From Acidobacteriaceae bacterium (GTDB taxonomy: Bacteria; Acidobacteriota; Terriglobia; Terriglobales; Acidobacteriaceae), in NCBI GenBank assembly GCA_030040395.1, contig JASHTU010000258.1:1-9715 (forward strand): a stretch of 9,715 bases of DNA, read 5' to 3'. The notes under the pieces were generated by a model. It worked only from the letters and a program-made list of their open reading frames with translations. It searched no databases and was not told the origin of the DNA. This document shows, piece after piece, positions 1 to 6,223 of this stretch. A program made the translations under genes and the position numbers. How positions within the stretch are numbered: position 1 is the stretch's first letter; each line of letters opens with the position of its first letter.

Positions 1-52
1 ATGAGGTCACTCTATCATCGGGTGCGCCGCGCGGCGAAACGCCCAGGCCAGC

Positions 53-244
53 TCAGATGGCGCGGAGCACGCGCGCCGGTAAAAAGATGATGGCGCGCAC
101 CAGTTCCAGCGCGCCGCTCACCGCGATGCCTGCCAGACGGAACGGCAATAACAGCAGCCAGACCAGGGGATAGAGCATCAGAGCCGCCAGGGCCAGCGGC
201 CAGCAAAGCACCAGGAGAATGCACCACAACAGAAATTTGATCAT
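53..244 (-). CDS. Small hydrophobic membrane protein, unknown function
   Basis: The ORF encodes 63 residues, starting at ATG (244-242) and ending at TGA (55-53). The product is almost entirely hydrophobic. Residues about 2-35 are rich in Leu, Trp and Ala and could form one long or two short membrane helices. A second hydrophobic stretch (about 37-60) carries a few Arg residues (36, 50, 58, 61), as in an inner-membrane or amphipathic segment. There is no signal-peptidase site, catalytic motif or family signature that I recognise. The gene is divergent from the cytochrome gene at 510 and stands alone in the visible sequence. No clear Shine-Dalgarno sequence precedes the ATG, but a TACAAT hexamer lies about 45 bp upstream. 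The biased hydrophobic composition with basic residues at helix ends supports a real gene. The opposing 29-codon ORF at 1-90 has no such character. Function is unknown. Confidence 0.55.
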   Translation of the reverse strand: MIKFLLWCILLVLCWPLALAALMLYPLVWLLLLPFRLAGIAVSGALELVRAIIFLPARVLRAI

Positions 245-288
245 GGTTCAGCGCCGGACAAACGAGCGCCGCTCGCCCAGCCTTCATG

Positions 289-294
289 ATTGTA
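289..294 (-). promoter_or_regulatory. Possible -10 box for the small membrane protein gene
   Basis: Read on the minus strand, these bases are TACAAT, one mismatch from the sigma-70 -10 consensus. Transcription from here would begin near 282 and leave a leader of roughly 38 nt before the ATG at 244. No convincing -35 hexamer lies 16-18 bp upstream, so the call rests on the -10 match and the position alone. Confidence 0.3.
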
Positions 295-458
295 CGCACC
301 ATCGGGAAGCGCCGTTCCCGCCCTCCACGCCATCGCCGGAATCCTTGCGAAAAACTCCGCCCCGCTCGTCCAGAGAGCGCGTTACAACCCCAGGAACCCA
401 GCCCAGAACGGCTCGTTCCCTCTATGAAACGGAAAAACCCTGCCGCGTTTCCGCGCTT

Positions 459-474
459 TGTGACCCGAGTCACA
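459..474. promoter_or_regulatory. CRP/FNR-family operator, TGTGA-N6-TCACA
   Basis: The bases read TGTGACCCGAGTCACA, a perfect palindrome of two six-base arms (TGTGAC and GTCACA) around CCGA. The outer five bases of each arm match the classical CRP half-sites TGTGA and TCACA at the canonical six-base spacing. It lies 35 bp upstream of the GTG chosen as the cytochrome start, where a class II activator or a repressor could act. The site lacks the FNR/DNR pattern TTGAT-N4-ATCAA, so a CRP-like regulator fits better. Which regulator binds, and whether it responds to cAMP, cannot be read here. Confidence 0.55.
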
Positions 475-509
475 GCGCGGCTCCGCACCTCGGAATCACG
501 CTCGATAGA

Positions 510-2492
510 GTGAACGCTGGCGGAAGATTTTTCATTGCTGCGACTGCTTTTTTCCTTTTTCTTGGGGCCTCGAACGCACTCACCGCGCAAAAGCTCAAAG
601 ATTCTGATTGCCTCATCTGCCACTCCGACGCCACCCTGACGGGCCCGGACGCAAGCGGCAAAACCGTCAATCTGTACGTGAACCCCTACAGGTTCAAGCA
701 TTCCGTCCATGGCGCCATGTTCGCCTGCGTCGATTGTCACAAGGACGTCAAGAGTCTGGCCCACGCCGCGCCGCCCCAGAAAATCACCTGCGCCGGTTGC
801 CACGCCGACGCCCAGCGGGCCTACGCGCACTCCAGCCACGCCAAAGCCAGTCAGACTGGTAAGAATCCCGCTGCTTTATGCCAGGACTGCCACGGCGACG
901 CGCATCAGATTCTCGCCGCCGCCGATCCCCAATCACCCATCCACCACGACAACATCCCCGTCACCTGCGGCCGCTGCCACGGACAGAAATTTCTGATGGA
1001 AGCCAACGGCCAGAGTGCGCAGCCCTTCATCTCCTACCAGGGCAGCGTGCACGGCCGCGCGGTCGCCAATGGATCGGAGAAGGCCGCCGTCTGCACCGAT
1101 TGCCACGCCGCCCACGCGATTTTGTCGGCCGGCAATCCCAGTTCGCCCATTTCCAGACTCAACGTGGGGGCCACCTGCGGCAAGTGTCATACCGTCGTTG
1201 AGCAGACCTTCATGCAGAGCATCCACGGGCAGGCCATTGCCCAAGGCAATCAGCTTGCCCCCACCTGTACTGACTGCCACGGCATCCACACCATCAAGTC
1301 TCCCGTCAATCCTAACTCTCCGGTCGCCGCACAGAACCTTTCTCGCGATGTCTGCGCCCGCTGTCACGAGGGTGTGCGCCTTTCGCAGGAGTTCGGCGTG
1401 CCCGGCAACCGCGTCACCACTTACTTCGACAGCTATCACGGACTGGCCTCCGAGGGCGGTTCGCTGGTCGCCGCCAACTGTTCGAGCTGTCATGGCGTGC
1501 ACAACATTCTCCCTTCCAGCGATCCCCGCTCCACCATCAACACCGCCAACCTCGACGCCACCTGCGGCAAATGCCACCAGGGCGTCACGCGCCAGTTCAC
1601 CCTTACCCCTGTGCATCTCGGAGACGGCCTGTATCCCAAGGCCATCGGCTCCTTTGCGGTGCGCTGGGTGCGGCGTATTTACATCGTTCTCATCCTGCTC
1701 GTTATCGGCGTCATGTTCCTGCACAACGCCGTCATCTGGCGCAGCAAGGCCGTGGCCCTGCGCCGCATGCAGAACCCCTACATAACCCGCATGACCGCAA
1801 ATCAGCGTTGGCAGCACTTGATTCTGCTTGCCAGCTTCATCGTTCTCGTCCTTACCGGTTTTGCGCTCAAATTCCCCGACACCTGGTTTGCTCACACGTT
1901 GGGCATGGGCGAGAACCTCCGCGGCGTCATTCATCGCGTCGCCGGCGTCACCCTCATCGGCGCCGGCATTTATCACCTCTTTTATCTTGCGGCGTTGAAG
2001 GAAGGCCGCCGCCTCATCCGCGATCTTGCGCCCAATCCCAAGGACGCCTTTGACGCGTGGAGCGCGATGCGCTATTACCTGGGCCTCAGCCGCGAAAAGC
2101 CTCAGTTCGGGCGCTTCAGCTACGCAGAGAAGGCCGAGTATTGGGCGCTGGTCTGGGGCGCGGCCCTCATGGGGCTTACCGGCATCATGATGTGGGCCAA
2201 AGTCTGGGTGGGCGACATGCTAGCGCGCTGGTGGGTCGATGTGGCCACCGCCATCCATTTCTACGAAGCCATCCTGGCCACGCTGGCCATCGTCGTCTGG
2301 CACTTCTACCAGGTCTTCCTCGATCCGGACGTCTATCCCATGAATTGGGCGTGGTGGGATGGCAAGATGCCCGTCGAGCATTACCGCCAGGAGCATCCCC
2401 TGGACGCCTCATCACCCCAGCCACAGGATCAGCAGGCGGAGGGCCGGCAAACCGTCGGCGTCGGTTCCGTTCAGGAGTCGCCAGGCGAATAG
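510..2492 (+). CDS. 11-heme cytochrome c fused to FdnI/HydC-type cytochrome b; putative quinone oxidoreductase
   Basis: This encodes a 660-residue inner-membrane protein that probably passes electrons between the quinone pool and periplasmic hemes. I chose GTG 510 because it directly precedes a signal peptide (hydrophobic core about residues 6-19, cleavage after about 22 or 26). The frame is open back to ATG 219, but that stretch is Pro/Arg-rich and overlaps the divergent gene. Eleven CXXCH heme-attachment sites begin at residues 34, 73, 94, 124, 153, 195, 223, 253, 282, 324 and 352. Five membrane helices follow, at about 389-411, 435-457, 476-496, 545-565 and 580-602. Candidate heme-b ligands are H436, H475, H489, H583 and H598, as in formate dehydrogenase gamma and HydC. 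The design resembles Geobacter CbcL, which has fewer c-hemes; that role is inferred. The C-terminal 30 residues look disordered. No outer-membrane conduit gene is visible in the window. Confidence 0.92.
   Translation: MNAGGRFFIAATAFFLFLGASNALTAQKLKDSDCLICHSDATLTGPDASGKTVNLYVNPYRFKHSVHGAMFACVDCHKDVKSLAHAAPPQKITCAGCHADAQRAYAHSSHAKASQTGKNPAALCQDCHGDAHQILAAADPQSPIHHDNIPVTCGRCHGQKFLMEANGQSAQPFISYQGSVHGRAVANGSEKAAVCTDCHAAHAILSAGNPSSPISRLNVGATCGKCHTVVEQTFMQSIHGQAIAQGNQLAPTCTDCHGIHTIKSPVNPNSPVAAQNLSRDVCARCHEGVRLSQEFGVPGNRVTTYFDSYHGLASEGGSLVAANCSSCHGVHNILPSSDPRSTINTANLDATCGKCHQGVTRQFTLTPVHLGDGLYPKAIGSFAVRWVRRIYIVLILLVIGVMFLHNAVIWRSKAVALRRMQNPYITRMTANQRWQHLILLASFIVLVLTGFALKFPDTWFAHTLGMGENLRGVIHRVAGVTLIGAGIYHLFYLAALKEGRRLIRDLAPNPKDAFDAWSAMRYYLGLSREKPQFGRFSYAEKAEYWALVWGAALMGLTGIMMWAKVWVGDMLARWWVDVATAIHFYEAILATLAIVVWHFYQVFLDPDVYPMNWAWWDGKMPVEHYRQEHPLDASSPQPQDQQAEGRQTVGVGSVQESPGE
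726..1577 (+). repeat. Tandem diheme modules inside the cytochrome gene
   Basis: Hemes 2 to 11 fall into five successive CXXCH pairs. In the last four pairs the two motifs are 84 or 87 nt apart (879/966, 1092/1176, 1266/1353, 1479/1563), and in the first pair 63 nt (726/789). The units share a pattern: a His preceding the first motif (SVHG, SSHA, SVHG, SIHG, SYHG), a CxxCH followed in most units by a His and hydrophobic residue, a Pro/Ser/Asn-rich segment, then an Asn-hydrophobic run leading to a second CxxCH, usually TCGxCH. This suggests growth by duplication of a diheme unit, with the extra His residues as likely distal heme ligands. Confidence 0.7.
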
Positions 2493-2507
2493 TCGCTGGT
2501 ATTTCGG
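2481..2507 (+). terminator. Weak hairpin at the end of the cytochrome gene
   Basis: CCA-G-GCGA (2481-2488) can pair with TCGC-TGG (2493-2499) around an ATAG loop, giving seven base pairs with one bulged G. The hairpin overlaps the TAG stop codon and is followed by TATTTCGG, only a poor T-run. It lies in the 34-bp gap between the convergent cytochrome and recG genes, where a terminator is expected, but the stem is short and the call is weak. Confidence 0.25.
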
Positions 2508-2526
2508 GATCTGGAAGAATAGAGCC

Positions 2527-4808
2527 TCAACCCGCCTCCACCAGCCCATACCGCCGCTGCCACGCCTCTTTCAGCCGCGCCCACACGCGCGCCCGCTCGG
2601 CCTCGCTGACCCCCGGCTCCGGCCGCGTGGCAAACCGCGCCGCCTCCTGCTTCGCCAGTTCGAGTAACTCCCGGTCGCGCACCAGATTAGCCACGCGAAA
2701 CTCCGGCAGCCCCGCCTGCCGCGTGCCGAAAAACTCCCCCGGCCCACGCATCGCCAGGTCCAGCTCCGCCAGCTCGAATCCATCCTGCGTCCGCACCATC
2801 GCGTTCAGTCGTTCTTCGCCCAGCGGGGAAACCTGCGCGCTCGTCATTAGAATGCAGTAGCTCTTCGCCGTGCCCCGGCCCACTCGCCCGCGCAACTGGT
2901 GCAACTGCGCCAATCCGAACCGCTCCGCGTGCTCCACCACCATCACCGTGGCGTTAGGCACGTCCACGCCCACCTCGATCACCGTGGTCGCCACCAGCAT
3001 GTCAATCTCGCCGCGCTGAAAGCGCCGCATCATGACTTCCTTCTCATCGGCGTCCAGGCGTCCGTGCAGCAGCCCCACGCGCAGTCCCGCCAGCGGCCCC
3101 GTGCGCAGCTTCTCGTGCATCTCCACGGCCGATTTCAAGCCGGACTTCGCCCACGGGTTCGCCTCCTGCCGCGCGCGTGGAAAAAGCTCCGCCGTCTTGC
3201 CCTTACGCGCGCCCCTCCGCTCCAACGAAACCGGCTCGCCCAACCCATCTCCGATTCCAGGCTCGGGATCGCGCGAGAAATCCAGCTCCGGCTCATCGTC
3301 CTTCGCACCTTAATCACTGGATAAACCACGTAAGCTTGCCGGCCCAGCCGCACCTGCTTGCGCACAAATTCCCATACCTCGCCGGCACGCTCGTCCGCCA
3401 CCCGCCTCGTCACGATCGGCGTCCGTCCCGGCGGCAGCTCGTCCAGCACGCTTAGGTCCAGGTCGCCGTAGAGTGAAAGCGCCAGCGTGCGCGGAATCGG
3501 CGTCGCAGTCATCACCAGCACATCCGGCTCCGCTTGGCCCGGCTTCTTCATCAGCTTGAACCGCTGCAACACGCCGAAGCGGTGCTGCTCGTCCACCACC
3601 ACCAGCCCCAGCCGGTCGAACTCCACCTTTTCCTCGATCAGCGCGTGCGTCCCGATCACCAGTTGCGCCTCGCCGCGGTTGATCAGCCCCCGGTTCCAGC
3701 GTTTGCGGTCTTCGTCGAGCGAGCCGGTCAGCAGCACAATCCGCGGCTTGCGGCTCGACCGCTCCAGCAGCTTGCGCGCCGCCAAAAAATGCTGCGTAGC
3801 CAGAATCTCCGTCGGCGCCATCAGCGCCGCCTGGTAGCCGTTTTCCATCGCCACCAGCATCGCCTGCAGAGCCACAATCGTCTTGCCCGATCCCACGTCG
3901 CCCTGCAGCAGCCGCCGCATGGGCGTAGGCGCCCGCATGTCGGTCACAATCTCGCCCAGCGCCCGTTTCTGCGCCCCCGTGGGATGGAACGGCAACACCT
4001 CGCGAATCGACTCGCGCACCTTGTCGTTGGTCGCGAAAGCGATGCCGGCGCGCTCCTTCATCCGCCGCCGCTTCAGCTCCAGCCCCAGTTCCAGGAAAAA
4101 CAGCTCTTCGAAGATCAGCCGCCGGTGCGCCAGCGTGGCCGCGCTCTGCAGTTGCGCAAACGGCGTTCCTTCAGGCGGAAAGTGCGCCTCGCGCAGCGCC
4201 GTCTCCCGGTCCGGCAAATCCAGCCGCTCCAGCATCGCCCGCGGCAGGCACTCCGGTGCCCCGCCGCGCATCGTCTCCAACAGGTTGAAGATCACCTTCC
4301 TCTGCCAGCGCGACGCCAGCCGGCTGCCCCCCAGCGACTCGTACACCGGCGTAATCCGCCCCACTTCCAAGAGGCGCGTCTCTGCGTCGGCGCTCTCGTC
4401 GGGCAAAATCTCATACTGCGGCTGAATCATTTTGAAGTGGCTCGCCGACCGCGACGGCTCAACCTTCCCGTACACCGCCACCGCTTGCCCGGCGTGAAAC
4501 TTGCCTTCGAGATACGCCGCGTGAAACCAGAGGCACTTCATCACGCAGCGTCCCTGTCCCAGCGTCATTTCGAACATGGGCCCCTTGCGCGTGCGTAGCA
4601 GCGCCGCTCCGCGCACCTCCGCGATCACGCTCGCCGTCTCCCCGGCCTTCAACTCATCCAGGCTGCGCGGATTCTGCCGGTCCTCGTAGCGGAACGGCAA
4701 ACGGTAGAGCAGGTCCTCGGCCGTCTCGATGCCCTTGGCGCGCAACATCTCCGCCACGCGCGGCCCCACGCCGCGCACATACATCACTGGAGTTTCGAGG
4801 GCAGGCAC
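2527..4808 (-). pseudogene. recG: ATP-dependent DNA helicase RecG, interrupted by a frameshift
   Basis: RecG unwinds and remodels stalled replication forks and Holliday junctions. Reading from GTG 4808, a wedge-type N-terminus (YVRGVGP near residue 10) is followed by Walker A GDVGSGKT (303-310), the DEQH box (406-409) and TATPIPR (434-440). This frame loses homology after VYPVIK (residue 500) and stops at 3135 after 557 residues. Homology resumes one frame over, from 3309 to TGA 2527, with LLHGR, the QLRGRVGRG motif VI (2881-2897) and the RecG C-terminus (RGPGEFFG). Joined, the gene encodes about 760 residues, normal for RecG. A lost G near 3312 explains the break. Both halves are otherwise clean, so the mutation is recent or a sequencing error. 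GTG 4808 is favoured because LETPVMYVRGVGP matches the usual RecG start region and a stop lies just upstream. No clear Shine-Dalgarno sequence is visible. Confidence 0.93.
3309..3314 (-). other. recG: Frameshift site in recG
   Basis: On the minus strand the sequence is GTG ATT AAG GTG CGA, and homology moves to the frame beginning GGT GCG AAG GAC GAT. Adding one G to give ATT GAA GGT GCG restores VIEGAKDD, including the Glu conserved in the RecG YPVIE motif. Adding a G within AAGG gives VIKGAKDD instead. The heptamer ATTAAGG is not a slippery sequence, so programmed slippage is unlikely. Confidence 0.85.
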
Positions 4809-4857
4809 ACAAGGATGCTAAAGCATTTTGAAGGATGGAGTAGGTTATCGCCGTGCG
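4809..4857 (-). other. Short nagA-recG spacer
   Basis: This 49-bp gap between the nagA stop and the recG start holds no promoter pair or ribosome-binding site that I can defend. A small inverted repeat, ATGC-TAAA-GCAT (4815-4826), has only four usable base pairs. The short distance and shared strand are compatible with co-transcription of nagA and recG. Confidence 0.4.
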
Positions 4858-6033
4858 TCAGCCAACCGTCGCGCCGCAAGCCACCCGCCCGCGCACCATC
4901 GACGCCAGCAGCCTGCCCTCGGCATTCACCGCCGCCAGGCTCGCCTCTTCGCCCGCGGCCACTTTCCCCACGCCGTCGCCAAGCCCGATCATCGCCGCAG
5001 GATTGGTGGTCAACAGTCGCAGCCCCTGTTCCACCGTTGCTCCGGTAAAGGCGACAAAGTTCTCCAGCGCGCGGTCGAGCGTCAGCACGCTTCCCGCCAG
5101 CACGCCATTGGCCGTCGCTTTTCCGTTCGCCACCTGCACCAGAAATCCGCCCAGCCGGTATTCACCTGCCGGCATGCCCGCCGCGCTCATGGCGTCGGTC
5201 ACTAAAATCGCCCGGTCCCACCCTTTGGCCCGCCACCACAACCGCACAATTTCGGGCTTGGAGTGCACGCCGTCGCAAATCAGCTCGGCAAACATCCGGT
5301 CGTCGCCGAGCACCGTGCCCAGGATCCCCGGCTCTTGGTGGTCGAGCGCCCGCATGGCGTTAAACGTGTGCGTCGCGCTCACCGCTCCCACCCCAATCGC
5401 CGCCTGCGTCTCCGCCGCGGTGGCGTCCGAGTGGCCCAGCGACACCCGCACTCCGCGTTCCGTCGCATGGCGCGCCAGTTCCACCGCGCCCGGCAGCTCC
5501 GGGGCCAGCGTGATCAGCCGCACCTGCCCCTCGGCGGCGTCAAACAGCTTGTCGAAAGTCTCGATGCTCGGCGCCAGCAAGTGCTCGGCCGGCTGCGCTC
5601 CGCGCTTGGCGTGGGAAAGAAACGGCCCTTCGAGATGAATCCCCACCACCCGCGCCGCGCCCTCATCCATGGGCTGCGCCATCAGCCGCGCAATGCCGTC
5701 CACCGCGCGCAACGTCGCATCCAGCGGAGCCGTCATGGTTGTGGCCAGAAATGCGCCCGTCCCATGCGCAGCCAGAAACTTGCCCATCGCGGTCAGCGCT
5801 TCCGGCGTGGCTTCCATCACGTCGTGACCGGCCGCCCCGTGAATATGAATGTCGAAGAACGCCGGCCCCAGCGTCGCGCCGGCAAAGTCCATCACCCGCG
5901 CATTCGCCGGCAGTTCGCTCCCTTCGCGCGTGGAGACAGACGTAATCCGCCCCTCCTCGACCAGCACCACGGGATGTTCGAGAATCCCGCCCGCCCCGTT
6001 GAAAAGTCTGTCGGCGGTGATGACCGTACTCAT
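4858..6033 (-). CDS. nagA: N-acetylglucosamine-6-phosphate deacetylase
   Basis: This cytoplasmic amidohydrolase removes the acetyl group from GlcNAc-6-phosphate to give glucosamine-6-phosphate and acetate, the first committed step of amino-sugar catabolism and recycling. The 391 residues match the usual family length of about 380-390. Visible active-site elements, in order, are the HxH metal motif DIHIHG (H63, H65), HLEGPF with metal-ligand E135, LGHSDA (H201), THTFNAM (H222), DGVH (H257) and VTDAM with the catalytic aspartate D280. All key residues are present, so an active enzyme is expected. ATG 6033 is the first start after an in-frame TGA and is preceded by GGGGGA, an acceptable though close ribosome-binding site. 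The gene lies 190 bp downstream of the TonB receptor gene, beyond a probable terminator, and 49 bp upstream of recG. No nagB or sugar kinase is present in the window. Confidence 0.94.
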   Translation of the reverse strand: MSTVITADRLFNGAGGILEHPVVLVEEGRITSVSTREGSELPANARVMDFAGATLGPAFFDIHIHGAAGHDVMEATPEALTAMGKFLAAHGTGAFLATTMTAPLDATLRAVDGIARLMAQPMDEGAARVVGIHLEGPFLSHAKRGAQPAEHLLAPSIETFDKLFDAAEGQVRLITLAPELPGAVELARHATERGVRVSLGHSDATAAETQAAIGVGAVSATHTFNAMRALDHQEPGILGTVLGDDRMFAELICDGVHSKPEIVRLWWRAKGWDRAILVTDAMSAAGMPAGEYRLGGFLVQVANGKATANGVLAGSVLTLDRALENFVAFTGATVEQGLRLLTTNPAAMIGLGDGVGKVAAGEEASLAAVNAEGRLLASMVRGRVACGATVG

Positions 6034-6223
6034 ATTCCCCCAATTCGCGATTCCTCAGGCGCATGACTTCGCGGCGTTTCCTCCGCGGGAGTCGCGGGAA
6101 TCCTTTCTTGATGGTCCACCGGAAAAAGAGTGGAGCGAAGCTCGAGGGCGCCCGCTTCGAGCTTCGCAGGTTGGCTCCGTTCCGGTCAATTCGAGTGCCG
6201 GAGCGCGGTGGTTTGGTCCACTC
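6034..6223. other. Intergenic region between the TonB receptor gene and nagA
   Basis: This 190-bp gap carries the probable receptor-gene terminator (6123-6167). The part nearest nagA (6034-6120) should then hold the nagA promoter, but I see no good -35/-10 pair. A GGAGG run lies about 45 bp before the nagA ATG, too far to serve it. Short GC-rich repeats (two TCCCGCG copies, minus strand, around 6085-6100) may be chance. Confidence 0.5.
6123..6167 (-). terminator. Rho-independent-type terminator after the TonB receptor gene
   Basis: On the minus strand, GCGAAGCTCGA (6167-6157) pairs perfectly over 11 bp with TCGAGCTTCGC (6145-6135) around an 11-nt GC-rich loop. Seven bases later comes a run of five T residues (6127-6123). 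The hairpin lies 56 nt past the receptor stop codon, in the right orientation to end that transcript. The T-run is offset from the stem, so termination may be partial, or the hairpin may mainly stabilise the mRNA 3' end. Confidence 0.5.

Larger units (their letters stand above)
245..509. other. Divergent intergenic region with promoter signals
   Basis: This 265-bp region separates the minus-strand small membrane protein from the plus-strand cytochrome. Plus-strand reading is open from 219 in the cytochrome frame, but the translation here is Pro/Arg/Ser-rich, overlaps the divergent gene and precedes the signal peptide, so I treat it as non-coding. The recognisable signals are a possible minus-strand -10 box (289-294) and a perfect CRP-type palindrome (459-474). 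A short inverted repeat CGAGCG-C-CGCTCG (263-275) falls in the leader of the small gene and may be GC-rich noise. I see no RNA gene. Confidence 0.6.

Noticed and set aside
1..90. Plus-strand ORF of 29 codons at the window start
   Set aside because: It is short, Arg-rich, cut by the window edge and overlaps the better-supported minus-strand gene; it could be the tail of an upstream gene but nothing supports that.
263..275. CGAGCG-C-CGCTCG inverted repeat as an operator
   Set aside because: A one-base loop and GC-only arms in GC-rich DNA make chance likely; it matches no known binding-site pattern.
219..509. N-terminal extension of the cytochrome from ATG 219
   Set aside because: The translation is Pro/Arg/Ser-rich, overlaps the divergent gene and places the signal peptide internally; GTG 510 is a better start.
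15..839. Minus-strand ORF of 274 codons spanning the intergenic region
   Set aside because: It overlaps both the small membrane protein in another frame and the cytochrome 5' half; Arg/Gly/Ser-rich composition with no domain.
933..1976. Long minus-strand ORF (347 codons) opposite the cytochrome
   Set aside because: It runs antisense to a well-supported cytochrome with eleven in-frame CXXCH motifs; its Gly/Ala/Asp/Val-rich product is typical of an antisense shadow in GC-rich DNA.
3303..3320. Programmed -1 ribosomal frameshifting in recG
   Set aside because: No X-XXY-YYZ slippery heptamer is present (the local sequence is ATTAAGG), and RecG is not known to use frameshifting.
3534..4598. Long plus-strand ORF (354 codons) opposite recG
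   Set aside because: Its His/Arg/Gln/Leu-rich composition and full overlap with conserved RecG motifs show it is a shadow frame.
4815..4826. Hairpin in the nagA-recG gap as a terminator
   Set aside because: Only four base pairs are possible with a normal loop, and the T-run lies on the plus strand, the wrong side for nagA.
4853..6066. Plus-strand ORFs opposite nagA
   Set aside because: They lie antisense to an intact deacetylase with all active-site residues and show no recognisable motif.
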